Shown here: piece by piece, positions 26,216-35,343 of the stretch
Layout of the letters: each line of letters starts with the position of its first letter
Numbering within the stretch: position 1 is the first letter of the stretch
Position numbers and translations under genes: made by a program
Notes under the pieces: model-generated
What the model saw: the letters and a program-made list of their open reading frames with translations, nothing else
Told to the model about the DNA's origin: nothing
Databases searched by the model: none
From: Cognatundibacterium oligocarboniphilum
GTDB taxonomy: Bacteria; Pseudomonadota; Gammaproteobacteria; Burkholderiales; Burkholderiaceae_D
Length of the DNA stretch: 64,000 nucleotides
Reading direction: 5' to 3'
NCBI RefSeq assembly: GCF_013377855.1
Contig: NZ_JABXYJ010000003.1
Span: 321,259 to 385,258, forward strand

Positions 26216-27472
26216 ATGGCTGTTCCGGTCGAAGTTGCTGCACAAGCGTTTTCCCCGCTGATCGGCCTGGCGCCGATGATGCGGCATGTGTTTGAAGGTC
26301 GGGATTTACAGCCACTCGCCACGGCATTGTTAAAGCGCGCCGGCGATGATCCCGACGATGTGAATGCGCTGATGGATTGCGTCACCGTCATGCAGCTGGC
26401 CGGCCACAAAGAGCTCGCCATGACGATGCAGCAGCAGGCGATTGCGCAGCAGTCACTGTACACGTTTGCTCCCAAAGCACAGGTCGGGCTGAAGCTGCTG
26501 GTCATCATGGGACCGGGCGACCTGATGGCCAATACTCCGGTCGAATTGCTGCTGGAAGATTCCGATGTCGAACTGAGCTTGTTGTATCTGTCGCTCGATA
26601 CGCCGTGGCCGGAAATGGTGCCGGAACACGACGTGCTGCTGGTAGCGATTGCCGAATCCAATGCCAATCAGGAATTATTACGCCAGGTCGGACTGATGAC
26701 CGCCAACTGGCCGCGCCCGGTGATCAATTTACCGCAGCGGATTGCTGTCCTGTCACGCGATGGCGTCTGTGCCGTGCTGCAAAATTGCCCCGGCGTCGAT
26801 ATGCCGCTGACTGCCAGAGCAGAACGTGCCACCGTTGAACAACTGGCACAAGGGCAGATCCCGCTTCGCAGCCTGCTGAGTGATGCAGATTTTCCGCTCA
26901 TCATCCGCCCGCTGGGTTCCCATGCGGGTACGCAACTCGAAAAAATGAATGCGCCACAGGATTTACTGCCGTATCTGCAGCAAGTCAGTGCGGAAGAATT
27001 TTACCTCTCGCGTTTCGTCGATTATTCAGGTAGCGACGGCCAGTTCCGCAAGTACCGGGTCGCAGTCGTTGAAGGCAAGCCGTATATCTGCCATTACGCG
27101 ATTTCCTCGCACTGGATGATTCATTACCTCAATGCCGGCATGGGAGAAAGCGCTGAAAAACGTGCCGAAGAAGCTGCCTGCATGGAGCACTTCGATCAGG
27201 AATTCGGCCTGCGTCATCAGGCCGCTATTCTGGCGATCGATCAACGCATGGGCCTGCCTTACCTCGGTATCGACTGCGCTGAAACGCAGGACGGCAAACT
27301 GCTCATCTTTGAAGTCGATAACGCCATGATCGTGCATGCACTCGATCCGGTAGATTTGTATCCCTACAAAAAACCGGCAATGGAAAAAGTATTTAAAGCG
27401 TTCCGTCAATTGCTGGAACACGCCCGCCACCATCCTGACACACCTGCTGCGTCCGCAGAATGCGTCAGTTAG
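26216..27472 (+). CDS. TPR-like / ATP-grasp ligase-like protein
   Basis: Protein of 418 aa. The N-terminal quarter (residues 20-85) is helical and TPR-like (LATALLKRAGDDPDDVNALMDC...). From about residue 95 it has a nucleotide-fold domain, and from about 220 an ATP-grasp core: FPLIIRPLGSHAGTQLEKM, EEFYLSRFVDY, KYRVAVVEGKPYICHYAISS and, near the end, LGIDCAETQDGKLLIFEVDNAM (metal-binding Asp/Glu/Asn). Such proteins join a carboxylate to an amine or thiol using ATP. AAGGAG precedes the ATG. It overlaps the next PLP gene by 13 bp. The substrate is unknown; being flanked by two PLP enzymes suggests it activates an amino acid or peptide. Confidence 0.72.
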   Translation: MAVPVEVAAQAFSPLIGLAPMMRHVFEGRDLQPLATALLKRAGDDPDDVNALMDCVTVMQLAGHKELAMTMQQQAIAQQSLYTFAPKAQVGLKLLVIMGPGDLMANTPVELLLEDSDVELSLLYLSLDTPWPEMVPEHDVLLVAIAESNANQELLRQVGLMTANWPRPVINLPQRIAVLSRDGVCAVLQNCPGVDMPLTARAERATVEQLAQGQIPLRSLLSDADFPLIIRPLGSHAGTQLEKMNAPQDLLPYLQQVSAEEFYLSRFVDYSGSDGQFRKYRVAVVEGKPYICHYAISSHWMIHYLNAGMGESAEKRAEEAACMEHFDQEFGLRHQAAILAIDQRMGLPYLGIDCAETQDGKLLIFEVDNAMIVHALDPVDLYPYKKPAMEKVFKAFRQLLEHARHHPDTPAASAECVS

Positions 27473-28959
27473 GCTCTTGTGCAGCACTGCTGGTCAGCGG
27501 CGGTGACTCGCGGATCACTCCTGACCCGGTAACGGGTCGGAACAAATACGGCTGCCTGGCAACGCCGGATACCGGGGTGATTGCACTGGGTTCGTCAACA
27601 GCGTCCTCCATTTCGGAAAAAGGATTCCGTGCAGCGGAAGCCCTGCGGCTGAGTTGTGAACAACAACTTGCCACAGCCAGCGAAGCGGAAGTGTATCGCC
27701 GGCAGATGGATCTGGTGCGCGGTGAATTACTGAGTTTGTGCGGCTGCGCCCCTGATTCGGGAGTGGAAGCCGTGATCGCAGCCTCCGGCACCGACATGCA
27801 TCTGCTGATTGCGCAATTGTTGCAACTGCCGCTGACACTGATGATCGATCAGGCTGAAACCGGAAGCGGACTGGCCGCGGCACTGCGCGGCCAGCATTTC
27901 AGCAAAGATTCCACCTGCCTGGGTGGTATCCCGGACACAGCCAGCATCAGCAACTGGCAAGGCGCTCTGCAAATGCTGGCGGCGCGCGACGAAACAGGGC
28001 AAGCGCTGACTGCCGGGCAGATGCGGGAATCCTTGTTTGCGGCAGCAGAACCCGTACTTGCAGCGGGTGGGCAGATATTGTGCATACTGACCGATGTCAG
28101 CAAAACCGGGCTGATTTTCCCTGATATCGCGAGTCTCAAGGCTTTGCAGCAACAATGGCCGCAACAGGTACATGTACTGGTCGATGCCTGCCAGTTCAGG
28201 ATCGCCCAATGCAGCCTGCAGGCATATTTGCGACATGGCTTCATGGTTGCGCTGACCGGTTCCAAATTCCTTGCCGGCCCCACCTTCAGCGGCGCATTAC
28301 TGTTGCCTGCCAGTGTTGCCGCGATACTGCGGTCACGCTCATTACCGCCCGGTGCACAGGCTTATTCGGTGGCTGGCGACTGGCCGGCCAGTTTTGCAGC
28401 GGCGCAAAGTCTGCCGCAACAGGCCAATTTCGGCCTGCTGCTGCGCTGGGAAGCGGCACTCGCAGAATTGCGCGACTTTGTCCGGCTCGATGAGCAGCAT
28501 ATCCGTGATTTTCTATCCGATTTCAAACAGGCAGTGCTTGCCAGGCTCAGCAGCGAACCGCATTTCAGCGTGTTGCCCAATCCGGCGCTGGATCGTAGTG
28601 CACTGCACGATAGCGACAGCTGGGATGCGGAACAGAGCATCTTTCCATTCCTGTTATACCGCCCCATTTCTGCCGGCAACAGACAGCTTCTGAACAGGGA
28701 ACAGACGATGCAGATATATCTGGCATTGCAACAGCCATCGGCATCACACCGGTATCAGTTGGGGCAGCCAGTGCTGTGCGAGCTGCGCGACGGCATAGCG
28801 GTCAGCGCTTTGCGCCTGTGCGTCAGCGCCGCCATGTTAAGCGCAGCGCGCCAGAAACCGGTGGCGCAGCAACTGATCGACGACGCCCTGGCGGCACTCG
28901 ATCAGCTGGCGGTACTGATTAGCGCAATGCAGCAGCCGCCAAACACATCACGGCTTTGA
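27460..28959 (+). CDS. Fold-type I PLP-dependent enzyme, class V-like, unknown substrate
   Basis: Protein of 499 aa that resembles class V aminotransferases/cysteine desulfurases only in key places: the PLP-binding Asp and Gln in HVLVDACQFRIAQ (Asp about 242) and the Schiff-base lysine Lys269 in VALTGSKFLAGPTF. The N-terminal part (GVIALGSSTASSISEKGF) and the large insertion after residue 330 are not familiar to me. The ATG lies inside the end of the ATP-grasp gene (13-bp overlap) without a clear ribosome site, which suggests translational coupling. It closes a three-gene operon of unknown product. Confidence 0.7.
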   Translation: MRQLGSCAALLVSGGDSRITPDPVTGRNKYGCLATPDTGVIALGSSTASSISEKGFRAAEALRLSCEQQLATASEAEVYRRQMDLVRGELLSLCGCAPDSGVEAVIAASGTDMHLLIAQLLQLPLTLMIDQAETGSGLAAALRGQHFSKDSTCLGGIPDTASISNWQGALQMLAARDETGQALTAGQMRESLFAAAEPVLAAGGQILCILTDVSKTGLIFPDIASLKALQQQWPQQVHVLVDACQFRIAQCSLQAYLRHGFMVALTGSKFLAGPTFSGALLLPASVAAILRSRSLPPGAQAYSVAGDWPASFAAAQSLPQQANFGLLLRWEAALAELRDFVRLDEQHIRDFLSDFKQAVLARLSSEPHFSVLPNPALDRSALHDSDSWDAEQSIFPFLLYRPISAGNRQLLNREQTMQIYLALQQPSASHRYQLGQPVLCELRDGIAVSALRLCVSAAMLSAARQKPVAQQLIDDALAALDQLAVLISAMQQPPNTSRL

Positions 28960-29009
28960 ATTGCATTTCAGAAAAATTTACCTCTCGGTAAAAGATGACG
29001 GCAATCCGC

Positions 29010-29438
29010 TCAGGCGGATTCCCTGATGAGATGACCGTTGCCGCCGCTGTCGATTGTTTCCGACAAAATCAGGGCTTCTTTGGAAGGTATCTGCAGCAGC
29101 AGATTATTGGTTTCTTTGTCAATCACCAGTAACATCATCTTGCCTGAGCCACTGTCAACGCTGAACTGCAGGCTGCCAAAATGCGGCTGCGCATTCTGAT
29201 TGAGCTGTTCGGCAGATTTTTTCAACAAAGTGTGGTTGTCGCTGCTCTGACTGACAACAGTGGCAGCCGTATTGTCGCTGTCAACCTGTCCCGACTTAGC
29301 GGCAGCCACAGCTTGTGCAATCGTTGGCGAGGGCGGCAAAGGTGAGAGCGCAACATCCGAGGGCGCAAGGTAATTCTGTACCGCGGCTTGCACCACAGCA
29401 CCAGACTGATTACCGACAGAAAGTGTTACGCCATCCAT
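29010..29438 (-). CDS. flaG: FlaG-family flagellar protein
   Basis: Protein of 142 aa whose C-terminal half matches FlaG (PF03646): LQFSVDSGSGKMMLLVIDKETNNLLLQIPSKEAL. FlaG proteins influence flagellar filament length. No other flagellar gene is in the window, so it is an orphan copy. GGGGA precedes the ATG. It converges with the PLP operon, ending 50 bp from it. A strong AT-rich palindrome lies about 113-135 bp upstream of its start. Confidence 0.85.
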   Translation of the reverse strand: MDGVTLSVGNQSGAVVQAAVQNYLAPSDVALSPLPPSPTIAQAVAAAKSGQVDSDNTAATVVSQSSDNHTLLKKSAEQLNQNAQPHFGSLQFSVDSGSGKMMLLVIDKETNNLLLQIPSKEALILSETIDSGGNGHLIRESA

Positions 29439-29550
29439 TCCCCGCTCCCCTCAATACTCATTCAGTCTGCTGATTCATCCTAGCACTTAAGCCGGACAAC
29501 CGCCAGTTTTTGTTGGAAATCATCAACTTAGCGCATTAATAAAAGCTAAT

Positions 29551-29573
29551 TGTAAAATATTTAATATTTTACA
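29551..29573. repeat. 23-bp near-perfect palindrome, candidate operator
   Basis: Arms TGTAAAATATT (29551-29561) and AATATTTTACA (29563-29573) are perfectly complementary with a single-base centre. It is AT-rich, so it is more likely an operator than a terminator. It lies between flaG and the end of the ABC ATPase gene, about 113 bp upstream of flaG. Confidence 0.55.
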
Positions 29574-29631
29574 GCAAGAAATTGACCAGCGTTTCACGGC
29601 ACAGGTGCAATCTGCCTAATGGTTTAATGGC

Positions 29632-30429
29632 CTAATCAACGGCGGCCATTTTCAGTTCATCGTTATGATGACGTTGTTGTTCCTCCATCACCAGTTGGCC
29701 CAGTTCACGCTTTAGCGCATTGAATTCCGGTGCCGCCGGATCGCGCAAACGCGGCAGATCGATCAGCAAATCTTTTTTGACTGTCCCGGGACGGTAAGTC
29801 ATCACGATGATGCGGTCAGCCAGATAAATGGCTTCTTCGATACTGTGCGTAACAAAGATAATGGTTTTTTTCAGCTCGCTCCAGATACGCAGCAATTCAT
29901 CCTGCAAATTGCGCCGGGTCAGGGCATCGAGCGCACCAAAAGGTTCATCCATCAGCATAATCGGCGAATCCAGCGCCAGCACGCGTGCAATTGCCACCCG
30001 CTGCCGCATACCGCCCGACAGGTCTTTCGGAAAGCGCTGCCGGAAATCCTTCAGTCCCAGCATGTCCAGCAACCCGGTGCAGCGACGTTCGATACTGGCG
30101 CGATCCAGCCCTTTGATTTCCATACCGAAAGCAATATTCTGCTCCACCGTCATCCACGGAAACAGGGCATATTCCTGAAACACCATGCCGCGATCCGGCC
30201 CCGGCTCGGTCACCCGCTGGGCATTCGCCATGATTTCGCCTGAAGTCGGCAGAGAAAATCCGGCAATCGCATTTAACAATGTGGATTTACCACAGCCGGA
30301 AGGGCCGAGCAGACAGACGAACTGCCCCTGAGGAATCTCCAGCTGAATATCCCGCAAGGCCACCACTTCTTTATCGCCGGTCTGGAAAATTTTATTGACC
30401 GCTTGGATACAGATATGTGCCGTGTTCAT
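29632..30429 (-). CDS. ABC transporter ATP-binding protein (nitrate/sulfonate/taurine type)
   Basis: ATPase of 265 aa of the NrtD/SsuB/TauB family. Walker A GPSGCGKST, signature LSGGMRQRVAIARVLA and Walker B PIMLMDEPFGALD are intact, followed by the H-loop THSIEEAIYLADR. It directly abuts the permease gene (ends of the reading frames touch), forming the import machinery with the binding protein at 31368-32363. Substrate class is set by the family only. Confidence 0.9.
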   Translation of the reverse strand: MNTAHICIQAVNKIFQTGDKEVVALRDIQLEIPQGQFVCLLGPSGCGKSTLLNAIAGFSLPTSGEIMANAQRVTEPGPDRGMVFQEYALFPWMTVEQNIAFGMEIKGLDRASIERRCTGLLDMLGLKDFRQRFPKDLSGGMRQRVAIARVLALDSPIMLMDEPFGALDALTRRNLQDELLRIWSELKKTIIFVTHSIEEAIYLADRIIVMTYRPGTVKKDLLIDLPRLRDPAAPEFNALKRELGQLVMEEQQRHHNDELKMAAVD

Positions 30430-31248
30430 TTAATTCTCCAGTCCGCGATGCCAGCGCAGCAGGTAGTTATTCAGTTTATTCATGGCAAGGTCGATTGCCA
30501 GACCCAGCAGGCCGATACTGATCATTCCGGCAATGATTTTGTCAGACCAAAAATATTCGCGCGCCTCCAGAATACGGAAGCCGAGGCCATTATTCACGGC
30601 GATCATTTCCGAAACGATCACCACGATGAATGCCGTGCCGATCCCGATCCTGACACCGGATAAGATATACGGTACCGCAGCAGGCAGCATCACGCGCAGA
30701 AACAGCGTGCCCTGCCCTGCTCCCAGATTGCGGGCAGCCCGGATATAGATACCGTCAACATGGCGCACGCCGGCAATCGTGTTCATCAGCACCGGAAAAA
30801 AAGCCCCGATCGAAATCAGGAAAATCGCTGGCGGATTACCCAGCCCGAACCAGAGAATAGACAACGGAATATACGCAATCGGCGGAATCGGACGCAACAC
30901 CTGAACCAGCGGATTGAGCCAGGCATACACCCGCTGGCTGGAGCCCATTGCCAGCCCCAGCGGCAATGCCAGACCGGTACCAACAACAAAGCCGACCAGC
31001 ACCCGGTACATGCTGCCGATCGTATCGCGCACCAGTTCACCGGAAAACATCCAGGACAGGCGACTCATGCTGGCAGGATCATAGGCTTCCTGCGGCAAGG
31101 CGTACTCCATCCATTTTCTGACCACCGCCAGCGGGGACGGCAGCACCTGCGGATTGACCCATTCGTTGCTGGTCACCAGTTGCCAGATTGCGATCAGGAT
31201 CACGGGCACAATCAGCCCCGCGCCCATTTCACGCCATTTCAGTTTCAT
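30430..31248 (-). CDS. ABC transporter permease (nitrate/sulfonate/taurine type)
   Basis: Inner membrane permease of 272 aa with about six helices and the EAA loop (AARNLGAGQGTLFLRVMLPAAVPYIL), BPD_transp_1 family as in SsuC/TauC/NrtB. It lies between its binding protein (120 bp upstream) and its ATPase (no gap downstream). Because the family covers nitrate, sulfonates, taurine and thiamine precursors, the substrate is open. Confidence 0.9.
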   Translation of the reverse strand: MKLKWREMGAGLIVPVILIAIWQLVTSNEWVNPQVLPSPLAVVRKWMEYALPQEAYDPASMSRLSWMFSGELVRDTIGSMYRVLVGFVVGTGLALPLGLAMGSSQRVYAWLNPLVQVLRPIPPIAYIPLSILWFGLGNPPAIFLISIGAFFPVLMNTIAGVRHVDGIYIRAARNLGAGQGTLFLRVMLPAAVPYILSGVRIGIGTAFIVVIVSEMIAVNNGLGFRILEAREYFWSDKIIAGMISIGLLGLAIDLAMNKLNNYLLRWHRGLEN

Positions 31249-31367
31249 GTGTCATCCTCACAGTACCGGAAAGAAATGCAGGCTGGCGGTATGCACCTTG
31301 CAGCCTGCGAATACGAGCAACGTTTCATATGGACGGGTCTTGACTGGCGCCCATCTGCGGATCTGAT

Positions 31368-32363
31368 TTAACGGATATTCAGGTTTTTCTTCGCCTGTTC
31401 CAGCAAGTCGGTTTTCACCCAGTCTTTCGCGACCGGTGGCTTTGCCATTCTGCCGATACCGTATTTCTGCATCAGATCCGTCGTGATCTGAATGTGCTCA
31501 GCAGTGACATCGTAAGAGTAAGGTGAATTCTCAATCGCATTCACAAAATCTTCATGGCTGACCTGCCCTTTGAACATATTTTCGCGCACGTATTTTTCCG
31601 CCAGCTCTTTATTGTCGATAAAGGTTTTGGTGGCCTCAACGAAGCAGCGCATGAATTTTTCAGCCGTCGGCCGATGCTCTTTATAGAATTTTTCCGTCAT
31701 CACCATGGTGCGCACCGGCTCGCCGATCGGTGTATCGTAAGGTTTGATGATTTCCTTGCCAAAACCTTTGTTGATCGCCTGCGAGGAATACGGTTCAGAC
31801 TGCATGATGGCATCCAGATTTTTGCCGAGCAGCGCCTGATTCAGGTCGGGAAAACCGAGATAAATGATCTGCACATCTTTGCCCGGCTGATCGGAATACG
31901 TCAGGCCATTTTGTGCCAGCTCTGCCGCCAGCAGGATGTCCTGAATGCCGCCCCGGGTCACACCGACTTTTTTCCCTTTCAGATCTTTGACGGATTTAAT
32001 ACCGAGGTCAGCCCGACCGACCAGACGCGCACCGCCTTTGGCGAAACCAGCCACCAGATAAATCGGGGTGCCGCTGGCACGCGCAGAAATCACGGCTTCT
32101 GAAGATACCGCGCCAACATCCAGTTCTCCGGCAATCACGGCCTGCATGGCATCGAGCCCTTTGGCAAACACGCGCTCTTCCACTTTAATACCGCATTTCG
32201 GCGCAATTTCCTTGATGTAGGAAACCGCCCCGTAGTGGGCAAATTTCAGATTTCCCAGACGCACCAGCTCCTGTGCCTGCGCGCTGGCTACCAGGCACAG
32301 CAGGCTGGCCGATATCATGCCTAGCATGAGGGCTGTTTTTTGGATGGATGTTTTTTTCAACAT
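31368..32363 (-). CDS. ABC transporter substrate-binding protein (SsuA/NMT1-like)
   Basis: Periplasmic binding protein, 331 aa, with a Sec signal peptide (cleavage near ASAQA-QE). The fold and motifs fit the NMT1/SsuA/TauA group: GVTRGGIQDILLAAELAQNGL, LDVGAVSSEAVISARASGTPIY, DAIMQSEPYSSQAI. AAGGAG precedes the ATG. It heads the three-gene importer. The ligand-binding residues cannot be assigned from sequence alone; nitrate, sulfonate or an aromatic acid are all possible. Confidence 0.87.
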   Translation of the reverse strand: MLKKTSIQKTALMLGMISASLLCLVASAQAQELVRLGNLKFAHYGAVSYIKEIAPKCGIKVEERVFAKGLDAMQAVIAGELDVGAVSSEAVISARASGTPIYLVAGFAKGGARLVGRADLGIKSVKDLKGKKVGVTRGGIQDILLAAELAQNGLTYSDQPGKDVQIIYLGFPDLNQALLGKNLDAIMQSEPYSSQAINKGFGKEIIKPYDTPIGEPVRTMVMTEKFYKEHRPTAEKFMRCFVEATKTFIDNKELAEKYVRENMFKGQVSHEDFVNAIENSPYSYDVTAEHIQITTDLMQKYGIGRMAKPPVAKDWVKTDLLEQAKKNLNIR

Positions 32364-32504
32364 ACGATCTGTCTCCTTATGAATTTCTATGCCGCGGCAG
32401 CGGGGACGCCGCAGGAAATAGTGTGATCAGCCGACCCTGTCTTTACGGTTGCTTTGCGATTGCAGCCTGTGATTTTAGGCGGATTTTTCATCGCCGTCAG
32501 CGTA

Positions 32505-33650
32505 TCAGCGAATGAAGTGCTTGTCCCGGCCGATCAGGGTCAGTTCGACAAACTCGCTGCCGCTATGATCTTTTTCGCTGTAGTCCACCGTCAGCCCGCC
32601 AAAATCATGCCGCTTCACGCCCTCCAGCGCCCGGATCAGACCGTCCCTGGTCAGGTTTTTTCCGGCGCGGCGCAAACCTTCGACCATCACTTTGGCAGAC
32701 ACAAAACCTTCCATCGCGGCGTAGGACTCGGGCACCTTGTATTCTTTCGCCAACAGCTTGAATTCCTGTCCCAGAATCGTGGACAGCAAATGCGGCGCAG
32801 GCATGATCTGCGACACCATGATGCCGGGTGCGTCTTTGCCGAGGCTGTCAATAAATGATTGTGAGGCATTGTTAGACAAGGTCATGATCTGCACGCCGCT
32901 GCCCGCAGCGCGCAAACCTTTGATCAACTCGGCGGCAGGACCGGCAGAGGCGACCAGAATCAGTGCCTTTGCCTGCGAGGCCTGCACTGCCTGTACCGCT
33001 GCCCGGACATCCGGCTTGGTGCGGTCATAACTGACGATGGCAGACGGTTTTAAGCCTTTCATCTCCATCGCGGTACGAAATCCCTCCAGTCCGTCCTGCC
33101 CGAAGCTGTCATCCACATGAAGAATCGCAATTTCCTTCAAACCGATCGTGGAAAACTGCTCTACCGCTTTCCTGACTTCTGCCTGATAAGTGGCGCGCAC
33201 ATTGAACACATAATGATTCACCGGATGGTGAAATACGGCTGCGCCGGTGCTCGGGGCAATCAGCGGAATTTTGTATTCAGCCAGCAAGGGCAGCAGCATC
33301 TGGGTGTGCGGCGTGCCGCGGCTTTGAAACAGCGCAAAGACATGTTCCTGCCGGATCAGTTTGTCGGCATTTTTTGCCGTCAGGGCCGGATCGAACTGAT
33401 CATCCAGTGTGCGCACTTCGATTTTGCGTCCGTAGATACCGCCAGCAGCATTGACTTTCGCAAAATACGCATTGGCACCCGCCATCATTTCCCTGACTGG
33501 ACCAGCAATCTGACCGGTCACGCCGACCGTCTGCCCCAGCAACAGGCTGCTCTCTGTCACGCCTTCTTCCGCGCTGGCGAACAAAGGGGCAAACATGGTA
33601 CCGATCAGCAGGCCGGCGAACCAGCGCCGCCGCAATCCGAACAAATTCAT
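32505..33650 (-). CDS. LivK-type periplasmic binding protein, orphan
   Basis: Protein of 381 aa with a signal peptide (cleavage near FASA-EE) and a type I periplasmic binding fold (Peripla_BP_6): ESSLLLGQTVGVTGQIAGPV, YFAKVNAAGGIYGRKIEV, DDQFDPALTAKNADKLI, IAPSTGAAVFHHP, AILHVDDSFGQDGLEGFR. Such proteins normally feed LivHMGF permeases, or act as sensors for amino acids, amides or urea. No LivHMGF genes are near it. It stands 141 bp upstream of the SsuA-type binding protein gene on the same strand and may be cotranscribed with that importer. Confidence 0.85.
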   Translation of the reverse strand: MNLFGLRRRWFAGLLIGTMFAPLFASAEEGVTESSLLLGQTVGVTGQIAGPVREMMAGANAYFAKVNAAGGIYGRKIEVRTLDDQFDPALTAKNADKLIRQEHVFALFQSRGTPHTQMLLPLLAEYKIPLIAPSTGAAVFHHPVNHYVFNVRATYQAEVRKAVEQFSTIGLKEIAILHVDDSFGQDGLEGFRTAMEMKGLKPSAIVSYDRTKPDVRAAVQAVQASQAKALILVASAGPAAELIKGLRAAGSGVQIMTLSNNASQSFIDSLGKDAPGIMVSQIMPAPHLLSTILGQEFKLLAKEYKVPESYAAMEGFVSAKVMVEGLRRAGKNLTRDGLIRALEGVKRHDFGGLTVDYSEKDHSGSEFVELTLIGRDKHFIR

Positions 33651-33949
33651 GAAGTCTCCTGAATAGCTGTTTTGTGCTGCTGCATCACCGGATGCGGCAG
33701 TTTTTTATGGCTACACTGTATATCGCCGATCCGCCAATCAGAACACTGGGGATACTACTTAGCCTGTTCTGACACAGTCCTATTGCAAGGTCGCTGGCAG
33801 CATGACTGCATCGCCACACGGCCTCAGGATTTTGGCTGGCATCAGGCGTCAATCGGTTAAAATACAGGGCTACCTGACACGCGACGGCATTCCGCCAGTC
33901 TGTGTGCAGAATGAAATTGCACTTACCTCAAAGATTTTACTGATCCGCT

Positions 33950-35317
33950 ATGCTCGATAATCTCACCCAACGCCTCGCCAAAGTTGTCAAAACCATGCGT
34001 GGCGAGGCCCGCCTGACGGAATCCAACACGGCCGACATGCTGCGCGAAGTCCGTATGGCCTTGCTGGAAGCCGACGTCGCCCTGCCTGCCGTCCGCGACC
34101 TGATTGCCCGCGTCAAGGAAAAAGCGATGGGCGAAGAGGTACTGGCCTCACTGACGCCGGGTCAGGCACTGGTCGGTGTGGTACAGAAAGAGCTGGCCGT
34201 GCTGATGGGCGCCGATCTGGGAGGCGAAGCGGTACAGCTCAGTTTTGCCTGCCAGCCGCCTGCCATTATCCTGATGGCGGGTTTGCAGGGTGCCGGTAAA
34301 ACCACGACCGTTGGTAAGCTGGCAAAATACCTGCGCGAGCAGAAAAAGAAAAAAGTTCTGACTGTTTCAGCCGACGTCTATCGGCCCGCTGCGATCACGC
34401 AGTTACAAACGGTCACGGAACAGGTTGGCGCCGATTTTTTCCCTTCCACGCCGGATCAGAAACCGGTGGCTATCGCACTGGCAGCACTGGACTACGCCAA
34501 AAAGCATTTCCATGATGTCCTGCTGATCGATACCGCTGGCCGCCTGGGTATCGATGAAGCCATGATGCAGGAGATCGCTGCCGTACACGCAGCGGTTCGT
34601 CCGATCGAGACGCTGTTCGTGGTGGATGCGATGCTCGGTCAGGATGCAGTCAACACCGCCAAGGCTTTTAACGATGCCCTGCCGCTGACCGGCGTTGTGC
34701 TGACCAAGCTTGATGGTGACGCACGCGGCGGTGCCGCCCTGTCGGTACGCCACGTCACAGGCAAACCGATCAAATTTGTCGGTATCGCAGAAAAACTCGA
34801 CGGACTGGAAGCCTTTGATGCCACGCGCATGGCGAACCGGGTACTGGGTATGGGCGACATCCTGGCGCTGGTGGAATCCGCCCAGAAAAGCATGGACGTC
34901 GAAGCGGCCCAGAATCTGGCGCACAAGCTCAAAGACGGCGGCAAGTTCGATATGAACGATTTCAAAATGCAGATTTCCCAGATGAAAAACATGGGCGGTC
35001 TGGCTGGTCTCATGGACAAGCTGCCGGCCCAGATGCAACAGGCTGCAGCGGGCGCCAATATGGATCAGGCCGAAAAATCTGTGCGGCGCATGGAAGGCAT
35101 TATCAATTCCATGACGCCGCTGGAACGGGCTAAACCGGAACTGATCAAGGCCTCCCGCAAACGCCGGATTGCCGCCGGTGCCGGCGTGCAGATTCAGGAA
35201 GTCAACCGCATGCTGGCGCAATTTGAACAGATGCAATCCATGATGAAAAAACTGCGTGGCGGCGGCATGATGAAAATGCTGCGCAGCATGAAAGGCATGA
35301 TGCCCGGTAAGCGCTGA
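33950..35317 (+). CDS. ffh: Signal recognition particle protein Ffh
   Basis: SRP54 GTPase, 455 aa, that binds 4.5S RNA and signal sequences and targets nascent membrane proteins to FtsY. The N domain is followed by the G domain (G1 GLQGAGKTTTVGKLA, DTAGRL, TKLDGDARGGAALS) and a methionine-rich M domain from about residue 300 (MKNMGGLAGLMDKLPAQMQQ, MMKKLRGGGMMKMLRSMKGMM). In related genomes it lies beside ypjD; here 25 kb separates them. The 299-bp gap upstream (33651-33949) shows only a TAAAAT at 33858-33863 as a possible -10 and no gene. Confidence 0.97.
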   Translation: MLDNLTQRLAKVVKTMRGEARLTESNTADMLREVRMALLEADVALPAVRDLIARVKEKAMGEEVLASLTPGQALVGVVQKELAVLMGADLGGEAVQLSFACQPPAIILMAGLQGAGKTTTVGKLAKYLREQKKKKVLTVSADVYRPAAITQLQTVTEQVGADFFPSTPDQKPVAIALAALDYAKKHFHDVLLIDTAGRLGIDEAMMQEIAAVHAAVRPIETLFVVDAMLGQDAVNTAKAFNDALPLTGVVLTKLDGDARGGAALSVRHVTGKPIKFVGIAEKLDGLEAFDATRMANRVLGMGDILALVESAQKSMDVEAAQNLAHKLKDGGKFDMNDFKMQISQMKNMGGLAGLMDKLPAQMQQAAAGANMDQAEKSVRRMEGIINSMTPLERAKPELIKASRKRRIAAGAGVQIQEVNRMLAQFEQMQSMMKKLRGGGMMKMLRSMKGMMPGKR

Positions 35318-35343
35318 CCCCGGATTGAATATGTACAGCAACA

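Noticed and set aside
28977-28993. Short stem TTTACC / GGTAAA after the PLP operon
   Set aside because: Only 6 bp, AT-rich and without a T-run; too weak to call a terminator.
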